Below are positions 56,697-64,000 of a DNA stretch of 64,000 bases, in pieces; positions within the stretch are counted from its first letter, which is position 1, and each line of letters opens with the position of its first letter. Position numbers and translations under genes: made by a program. This DNA comes from Lasiodiplodia sp. COLG20. Lineage: Eukaryota; Ascomycota; Dothideomycetes; Botryosphaeriales; Botryosphaeriaceae. The DNA is taken from positions 2,170,001 through 2,234,000 of the forward strand of contig VNWV01000005.1 in assembly GCA_009801085.1 (NCBI GenBank), read 5' to 3'. The notes under the pieces were generated by a model. It searched no databases. It was not told where the DNA came from and saw only the letters and a program-made list of their open reading frames with translations.

Positions 56697-58815
56697 ATGG
56701 CAAACGCAGTGAGCGGCGACCTGTACATGGGCTTCGACCTGTCGACCCAGCAATGCAAATGTACCTCCCCCTCCCTCCGGCACCCCGCGCATTGGGCGCC
56801 ACTCATCCTCTTGCCCCCCGCACCTCGAGCGAATCGCACTTCCCACATCTCAACCCCGCCTCTTTGCACAGGGGCGGCCATCCACCGGAACCGCTCACTG
56901 ACGTGTGTTACCACTCTACAGGCCTAGTCGTGTCCTCGGACCTCAAGCTTGCCTACTCCGCCCTTGTTGACTTCGACGCCGACCTCGCCCACCACGGCAT
57001 CAAAAAAGGTGTGCTCACCAATCCCGCCGAAAATGAGATCTTTGCGCCGGTCGCCATGTGGCTCGAGGCCTTGGACCTGGTGCTCTCGCGCCTACACTCC
57101 CAGGGCCTCGACTTCGGCCGCGTGAAGGGTATCGCTGGTGCCGGTATGCAGCACGGAACGGTATTCTGGGGCCCGAATACTGAAAAGGTCATGGGAAGCC
57201 TTGATAGCGGTAAAGGGCTGGCTGAGCAATTGATTGGAAAGAGTGCGGATGGTAAATGGAAGGATGTTCAAGAGCTTGGCGCATTTGCACATGAGCACAG
57301 TCCGAACTGGCAGGATGCAAGTACGCAGAAGCAGTGCGAGGAGTTTGATAAATGCTTGGGCAGCCCTGAAAAGCTGGCAGAGGTGACGGGAAGCAAGGCT
57401 CACCATGTAAGCATCACAACTCTAGTTTCGCTCTCGAAACAGCACAATACTGATTATCCGAAAAGCGGTTCAGTGGGCCCCAGATCATGCGTTACCGTCA
57501 GAAGTACCCCGACCACTACGCGAAGACGTCCCGGATTTCTCTCGTGTCCTCTTTCATCTCGTCTGTTTTTCTGGGAAAGGTTGCCCCTATCGACATTAGC
57601 GATGTCACTGGAATGAACCTATGGGATATCCACAACGGTAAATGGCATGAGGACTTACTTACCCTCTGCGCCGGTGGGGCCTCCGGTGTTGCTTCTCTGA
57701 GGGAGAAGCTTGGCCATGTTTTTGAGGACGGTGGCAGGTCATTCGGTACCGTCAGCCCATATTTCGTTTCCCGCTATGGCTTCAGCAAGGACTGCAGTAT
57801 CCTCCCAGCTACGGGCGATAACCCGGCCACGATCCTAGCTCTCCCTCTTAGGGAGGGTGACGCCATTGTCAGTCTTGGAACGAGCACGACCTTCTTAATG
57901 AGCACGCCCGTGTACAAGCCCAACCCAGCATACCACTTCATGAATCACCCAACCACAGCCGGCCTGTACATGTTCATGCTTTGTTACAAGAACGGCGGTC
58001 TTGCTCGTGAGCAAGTCCGCGATGCGCTAAATGCGCTTACCAGCCAGCCCGAAAGGTCTTGGGAAAAGTACAACTCGACCGCGCTCTCGGATGCTGTTCT
58101 TGGCCAGCCCGACTCCAATCCTGAGGCCCCTATGAAGCTCGGCCTCTTCTTCCCGCGCCCGGAAATCGTACCCAACGTCAAGGCTGGCACCTGGCGCTTC
58201 CTGTACGAACCATCGAAACTGACAACGTCCTCGTCCTCCCACGCCGACGTCCAGGCTGCCCTCACGCCACTCTCTTCCGACGAAGACACACGCTGGGGCG
58301 GCCCTGCCACCGATGCCCGTGCCATCGTAGAGTCACAGTTCCTGTCCCTCCGCCTGCGCAGCGCCAGTCTTGTACTTCCGCAGAAGTCTACATCCGGAGT
58401 CAGTCTCCCCGCGCAACCGCGCCGTGTCTACCTCGTTGGCGGCGGTTCGCAGAACGCCGCCATCGCCGACCTGTGCGGCCAGGTGCTCGGCGGCGCCGAA
58501 GGTATTTTCCGACTCGACATTGGCGGCAACGCGTGCGCGTTGGGCGCCGCATACAAAGCCGTGTGGGGCGTCGAGCGCAAGGTGCACCAGCAACAAACTT
58601 CTCCCTCGGAGGAGCTGGTGCCTAACTTTCAACAAAAGGCCGGCGAAGGCATTGAGACGTTTGAGGAGTTCATCGAAGCGCGCTGGGATGAAAAGAGCTT
58701 CGTGAAGAAGATTGCAGAGGGTTACCGCGAGGGCGTGTTCGAAAGGTACGGGGAGGCTGTCAAGGGTTTCGACGGCGTGGAGAAATGGGTGTTGGAGAGG
58801 TTTGGGGAGGAGTGA
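56697..58815 (+). CDS. XKS1: D-xylulose kinase (FGGY family)
   Basis: Three exons, 56697-56760, 56922-57406 and 57466-58815 (introns of 161 and 59 nt), give 632 residues. It phosphorylates D-xylulose with ATP to xylulose-5-phosphate, the last step of fungal xylose/arabinose catabolism before the pentose phosphate pathway, in the cytosol. FGGY hallmarks are [12 protein letters not shown] near the N-terminus, the substrate-side [78 protein letters not shown] (phosphate binding) and [22 protein letters not shown] (adenosine site). The first junction reads [11 protein letters not shown], with Cys where relatives vary. The protein is slightly longer than yeast Xks1, mainly from inserts in the C-terminal half. 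Confidence 0.96.
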
Positions 58816-59472
58816 ACGCGATTCTTCTTGTGTGAGTGAGCACGGAAAGAGAAGGTGAAAGGGAATGAAGAAAAGGACAGGCTACGCAAGGCGACGAAAA
58901 TTGCTTCCTTTCTTTGAAAGATTGATATAGACTTAGTTCGATTTAGCAACAGCTCTAGCAAAGCAACAAGGAATTTGTAATGCTTTTCTGCTACGGACTT
59001 TATAATCCATTCCTGCAACAAGATAACTGCGACAGAATAAACGTGGATTCCCTCAATGCTAGTCTTGCAACCAAATTCAAGCAAGTATGCTCAATTGCTT
59101 TCACATCTCTTTTTCTTCACATCTGCCTAAAATACTGAGGAGAGGATGCTAGGTAATACAGCGAAGGACATGGCCCTCTTGAACGCCACCCGGTTTCCGT
59201 TCATTCGTAATCTAGACGAGCAAACGATTACTTGAATTCGCCAATCGATTGAGGAGCAAGCCGCTTCGGCATGGGAAAAATAAAACACATGGAATCAGAG
59301 CGACATCCACCTCTACAAAGATAGGGACAAGTAATACAAAAACCAAAAACGCTGGGTATTTTTCTTTCTCTCCCTCTCTCTCTCTCTCATGTTCTCTCTT
59401 TCCAACAGTAACAATAAATACAAACCAGACGGAAGTGCGCGCATGTGTCAATCTTTTTCTAATCCTCACTTT
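58816..59472. other. Spacer between convergent genes
   Basis: This holds the 3' ends of the xylulokinase and CDF genes and a short CT microsatellite (59374-59388). Confidence 0.5.
59374..59388. repeat. CT dinucleotide microsatellite
   Basis: Seven to eight CT units in tandem lie within a longer pyrimidine-rich stretch in non-coding sequence. Confidence 0.8.
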
Positions 59473-61321
59473 TCATCTCCTCTTCGTAACGCCACCATTC
59501 GCCTTACTCTCATGCTTGTGCTCGTGAATATGATTCTCGTGCTCGTGCTCGTGATCATGCTCATGCTCATGATCACCGGGGCTGCTCTTCGCACTGACGT
59601 CGCTCGGAATGAACTCGTCCAAAAAGTCCGGGCCCTCGCGCTCCACCTCTGCCGACACGAACCTGACCTTGACGCGCTTCGCACCACGCACCTTGGCGCC
59701 GATGCGTGCGCGCACAAGCTGCTCGACGCCAGACAGCTGGTCGACGGTCCAGGTGCTGGGCACAGCCAGCTCGAGCTCGAGCAGGTAGTTGGGGCCGGAC
59801 TTGAGGCCTCCGACGCTGCGGATCTCCACGACGCCGTTTGGCGAGGAGGACGCCAAGCCGGCGTCGGTGAGGGCCTTGGAAGTCGCGCGGCGGACCGAGG
59901 ACTTCATCTCGTCGTCGATAGACACGTCAATGAGCTCGCTGAAGGCCTGGAACAGGTTTTCGTAGCCGGCCTTGACGACCATGCCGGTGATGATCAGCGA
60001 GCCGACGGGGTCGAGCCAGGCGGCGTTAGTCGCGAAGTTGGACGCCATGATGATAGCGGCCGTCAGGATAGCCGTGAAGGAGTCAATACGGTGGTGCATC
60101 GCGTTGGAGAAGAGCACGCTGGACTTCCGTTCGCGGGCGACCTTGCGAGCTGTTTTTGCCTCGACGTTAGCGTTTGTCCCACAGTCAACCGGCTGCCGTC
60201 GGTCCTGGACGGGGCCTCAAAATAGGGCAGTTGCGAGGAATTAGTGGGTCAAAACGTACTCGCATAAACCAACCACTCTTTCAAGCCCGCAGAAGCAACC
60301 AACAGCCACGCAGCGTTCAGATGCGGCACAGCAGCCGCCATATCAACGGCGCTATGGCTATGCCCGTGTCCGTGATCGCCGTGATCATGGCCGTGGCCAT
60401 GGCCAAGACCGAGAAAGTCGAAATGGGCCAGTGCCTCGGCAACTTCAGGCGCGAACATCTGGCTGAGGGAGAGCACGGCGCTCCAGCCAATGCCCAGACC
60501 GCCCAGCAGCAAAATCGAGGACACGCCCAAACTGCCCAGGCACTCGATCTTGCCGAAGCCCGTGGGGTACCGCTCAGACGGCGGCTGCAGGGCCCACTTG
60601 ACCGTCAGCAGTGTCATCAAATCCGAGACCATGTCCGAAAGCGAGTGGAAGGCGTCGCCGATGAGCACTATGTTGTCCAGCCCCCCGGTCAGCAGCTTTC
60701 CTGGCACGACTATGTATTGAAGAGTGACGCTCCCACAATGGCAAGGGAGCTCCGAGGGAAAGCGGGGGAAAACGCACTCTTGCTGTTCCAGTAGTAGCCA
60801 GCGAAGCCCTTGCCCACGGCGAGAACGACATTGAGCAACAGGCCGAGGCGGGTGATGCGGACAGCGGCATCGTTCTTGTCGCTGCTCAGCAGCAAGGCAG
60901 GATCGGTGCCGTGGTGGTGGTGGCCGTGGCCGTGGCTGTGGCTGTGGCCCATGTGCTCGCGGGTCTGGGTTGCGCTCATTGCAGGATTCAGCTTCCGGAG
61001 GCGGCGCACGCTGGGAGGACGGGCGGCGAGGGAGGAGCAGCAGCGCGGGCAATTGGGGGCGATTGGCGGGCGGGAGGGCGGCGGGGACAAGGCGATGGCG
61101 GCGGATAGGGCGGGATAGGCGGCGCGAGCGGGGGAGGATGTCGACGAGGAGCGAGCGAGCTGCTTAAACAGCGCCTCGGTGGTGGGTGACAAGAGGGAGG
61201 TCGAGGCGCAAGACGAACGTGGCCCTCCGCCGGCCATCACTCGCGGCCGGTCCCACGGCCGCACGACGCGTAACACGGACAGGGACGACGCGCCATTGCT
61301 GCGGGCGATGCGCGCGAGCAT
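59473..61321 (-). CDS. Cation diffusion facilitator metal transporter (mitochondrial MMT-like)
   Basis: Three exons, 60778-61321, 60260-60667 and 59473-60149 (introns of 110 nt each), give 542 residues. The N-terminal ~110 residues are Arg/Ser/Ala-rich without a hydrophobic signal, consistent with a mitochondrial presequence. The core is a CDF exchanger. TM2 carries the metal-site motif GDAFHSLSDMVSD and TM5 carries SNAMHHRIDSF, with LLTVKWALQPPSERYPTGFGKIECLGSLG between. A C-terminal cytosolic-type domain follows (DDEMKSSVRRATSKALTDAG). Three His-rich segments are present: GHSHSHGHGHHHHG before TM1, GHGHGHDHGDHGHGHSHS in the central loop, and DHEHEHDHEHEHE..HEHKH at the C-terminus. Relatives (yeast Mmt1/2) move iron; Zn or Mn is also possible from the sequence. 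Confidence 0.94.
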
Positions 61322-61899
61322 AAGGGCGAGACGAGCTGCTAGCGACGGATTCCAGCGATAACCCCCAGTCTGGCCTGCGTTCGGTTGCTGCGCTGGAGTT
61401 CACAGCTGCGGTTTGCGGACAAGATTCTGACAGGGCCCGGCGGGAAGCAGGCCGCCGCAGTGGTGTGTACTCGGTGCATTCGTCATCGTTGCCCTTTACG
61501 GCCGGCCTTCGCTCGGCGACCCTCCTATTTCTCTACTCCTCTAGCCCGTCCCCACTCGCGCTGTCGAATGGGAGCCGTTTCGAAATAAGCGCGAAACTGC
61601 TATATTGCGACGCTGCTGGGGGGCGCAGTGCTTGGCGTCCGCTCGCCAAGCTCCGGGAAGCAATGCATGGCGCGTCTTGTCTACGCAAGCTGTGTGTTTA
61701 GCCGCTCCCTGCTCATCTCCCGGGCGTGTCGCAGAACGAACTGTCTTTTCCTTTCGTCTATCAAGTACAAAAAACGCAACGCCCAAGTCAGAAGGCCTTC
61801 CGCCAGTCCCACCCGTGGTATATGAGGCAATAGTACAACAACAACCAACAAAGGAAATACACAAGAAGACTCGTTAGGCAGCACCCCGACACAGCCACT
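61322..61899. other. Spacer
   Basis: This lies between the start of the CDF gene and the 3' end of the Myb-like gene. No supportable gene. Confidence 0.5.
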
Positions 61900-62633
61900 T
61901 CAGCTCGCGTGGTGGCCTGGGTGCGGCTCGGGCGAGAGCATCGACTGGATCGACGGCCCGCCCCTCTGATTTGGTTGGAAGCCGGTAGTCGGGCTGGGTT
62001 GTGGCTGTTGATGGTCCGCTCCGCCCTGGCTGGGGCCAGCCTCGAGTGACGACGAGTAGTCCTCTACCTCGTTCTCAGCATCCGAGTATCCGATGCCGCT
62101 GTCGCCTTCGTAGTAGTTACCTCGTCCGCCATCGCCCTCTTGATTGGCCCGCTCCTTGCGCTGTCCGGCCCGGTGCGCTGCCTGGAGGTTCTTGAGCCCG
62201 CGCTCCATGCACTGCCCGACGACGCGTTAGTCAACTGCTGCGTGAGGGGGTTTGCAATCCATACCTTGGCTTCGACAGTGGCCCACTTCTCGCCCACGCG
62301 CTCGGCCAGAATGCTCCACATCTCCCTCCTAACGTTCATGTATTCGCGCGCCAGCACCTCGAGCTTGACGCCGTCCAGATCCCGGGCGTTTTGCTGCTCC
62401 ATGAGGCGCTCGTGGCGCTTGCGGCATGCGTTGTGTGTCTTGTACGGGAAGTACTTTGCTGCAATGGGCTTCCAGCTGAGGCCTGCTTTACGTGCCTCCA
62501 TGAGACGCTCGTCGTCCGAAGGCGGCCATTGCGCGGCCCCCCGGGCTCCCTTGCTGGAGGCTGATTCCTGCGTGGGGAGGGGGACTGGCTGGACCCGGTG
62601 AGGATGGGACTGGGCTCTGAGTTCTTTCGGCAT
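61900..62633 (-). CDS. Myb/SANT-like DNA-binding protein
   Basis: Two exons, 62265-62633 and 61900-62211, join in phase 0 over a 53-nt intron (GTATGG..GGCAG), giving 226 residues. Residues ~36-80 form a single Myb/SANT-like helix-turn-helix: WPPSDDERLMEARKAGLSWKPIAAKYFPYKTHNACRKRHERLM, with regularly spaced Trp/aromatic residues. A second helical stretch, LEVLAREYMNVRREMWSILAERVGEKWATVEAKCMERGLKNL, may be a trihelix-like companion. The C-terminal ~80 residues are acidic and then Pro/Gln-rich (EGDSGIGYSDAENEVEDYSSS), like an activation region. It is probably a nuclear regulator, but its targets cannot be read from the sequence. Confidence 0.9.
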
Positions 62634-64000
62634 TGTTGGTGAGGATTAGGATTATAGGGCGAGGTTTATTCAAGGCCGCGAGCAAGGAAAAGACCAAGGA
62701 AAAGGAAGTATTGCTTGAGAGGCATCTGGAGGAGGTTGAGGCAGGGCTTGCGCCCCGGTCTTCATATACCAACATGTGCGGCACAGTTGGAGGCATCGAC
62801 TGCTCGTGGCTGCGCAGCATTCCAATGGCCTACCGTCGTCGGGGCGCGTGGAACGCTTTCCGGGTCGATTAGTCGCCAATGCGGCTCAGAAAGAGCCCGT
62901 TTTGGAATTTAATCGCCATTTGGGCGTCTGAAACTCGAGTACATAGGCGCTCCGTCGAAAAAGCGGGATGCCTGGGGCATGCGGCCCTGTGAGTGGCCGG
63001 GCGGGCGGTGCGGCCGTCGTCGAGGTCGCCAGAACGGCCCAGGCAGCAGGGGGCTGTTTTTAGAGAGCGCGCGTATAGGTTTGGCTGCCGAAGCGGGACG
63101 GCGGCTATCTGGGGCGGGCGGCTAAGGCTGGACGGCGGCTTGTGAGTGGCCTCGCGGGCGGCGACCCATTGTTTCCCGTCATTCTGCAAGGGACCAGATC
63201 CTCGATGGTCATTGCTTGCTGGATAGGGCTGAGACACAGCGGCGTCCTCTGCGGTGGTTGCGCGGCGGACCAGTCGCGTTGGGCGACGAAGCGCGACGGG
63301 CCAGTTCTGCAGCTGCTGAAACGCAAATTTGACGCGCTGCCGGCGCCGCGGTAGGCCGTGGCTGCGAGAGTGATTCAGGAGGCGCGCGTAGAGAGCGCTG
63401 CGATGCCGCAACGGGGAGGCTAAGCGAACGGGAGTCCGTCTCCGCGCCCGCAGCCGCCCCACGCCTCCCGCTCCCGCTCATTGCCGCGACACTTTTCTTC
63501 ACGCCCAAAATACTCTCGGCAGCACTTCCACGCGAGATCGTGCCGCCGCTCCTCCCGCCAAGCCATCCGCCCTCGACGACGTGATAAGCGCTCGGATCAG
63601 TTGCGAGCCCGCCATCCACCGAGCCGCCCCGCCCGTGGGCCGACCCGCGAACTGATGGCCTGAGATTCGATCGAGACTCTTCGCCCATCACTGCCCCTGC
63701 AAGCGCCTCTACGGACATTTTTGTCTTCTTCACTCCGGCCATCAGTCATGTGCCATTCTCCCCACCTCCGCTTCTCCTGCTCGAGACTTCGCTCAGAAAT
63801 TCCAATACGTAACAGGTACGCTGGGAGGCTGATGTCGTACAACGCCAAAGCGCGGCGCTTCCATCTGCCGAGCTGTAGCTGCATTCCACCCGGTTTCTGA
63901 CTCAACACGTGGTCGGTTGCTCAACATCCCTTCGCTGGGAGCAGCATTGGCAGGAGAGTGTGGCAATTGCAAGCAAGCAAATCCAGTGTCACGAGAGCAA
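62634..64000. other. GC-rich sequence to the window edge, no gene supported
   Basis: This begins with the promoter of the Myb-like gene. Overlapping frames on both strands (62869-63462 -, 63209-63742 -, 63597-63908 -) are Arg/Ser-rich. One of them, starting AGVKKTKMSVEALAGAVMGEESRS at 63742, could be the start of a minus-strand exon, but no splice partner or domain supports it. Confidence 0.4.

Noticed and set aside
63209..63742. 177-codon minus-strand frame near the right edge
   Set aside because: Ser/Arg/Ala-rich with no motif; could be a first exon but nothing supports it.

Overview
The window is nuclear DNA of a filamentous ascomycete (Pezizomycotina; a dothideomycete or eurotiomycete is my guess, which the sequence alone does not settle). 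The reasons are short introns of about 46-127 nt with GT..CTAAC/CTGAC..AG signals, single-gene transcription units on both strands, long untranslated spacers, and recognisable fungal proteins: Hsp90, the PP1 catalytic subunit, ATP synthase delta, xylulokinase, a tannase/feruloyl esterase and Dal5/Tna1-type MFS. I see no operons, tRNAs, rRNAs, CRISPR arrays or intact transposons. Exon joins were worked out by eye, and every complete model keeps frame.

Left part (1-15 kb): a fungal unknown open at the left edge (1-1696, -); a GT34-like glycosyltransferase that has lost its DXD motif (3177-5042, -); a coiled-coil protein with an eIF4G-like eIF4E-binding motif (6011-7153, -); a small unknown (8910-9394, +); and a four-span membrane protein with a large glycosylatable ectodomain (11608-13626, +).

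Middle (15-46 kb): Hsp90 (15045-17207, -) with a probable 5'UTR intron and heat-shock elements; PP1/Glc7 (21310-22477, -); an STK11IP-like leucine-rich-repeat protein (24335-26794, -); a 3.8 kb GC-rich stretch without a supportable gene, holding a poly-C tract interrupted by Ns; a divergent pair of an organic-anion MFS transporter (30613-32530, -) and a secreted tannase/feruloyl esterase (35000-36793, +), which together look like a release-and-uptake module for plant aromatics; ATP16 (37080-37854, +); a 1,284-residue disordered protein (38184-42038, +); and a septin-like GTPase with a C-terminal membrane span and a GC-AG intron (43252-45818, -).

Right part (46-64 kb): a G3BP-like NTF2/RRM/RGG protein (46730-48530, -); a monoacylglycerol-lipase-type hydrolase (49471-50564, -); the 3' exon of a mucin-like membrane protein (51287-51814, -); an OXNAD1-like flavin oxidoreductase (52210-53364, +); a four-span membrane protein (54152-55393, +); xylulokinase (56697-58815, +); a cation diffusion facilitator with three His-rich segments (59473-61321, -); and a Myb/SANT-like protein (61900-62633, -).

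Most of the genes are housekeeping. The best candidates for something undescribed are the eIF4E-binding coiled-coil protein, the membrane-anchored septin-like GTPase, the GT34 pseudoenzyme and the fungal STK11IP-like protein.
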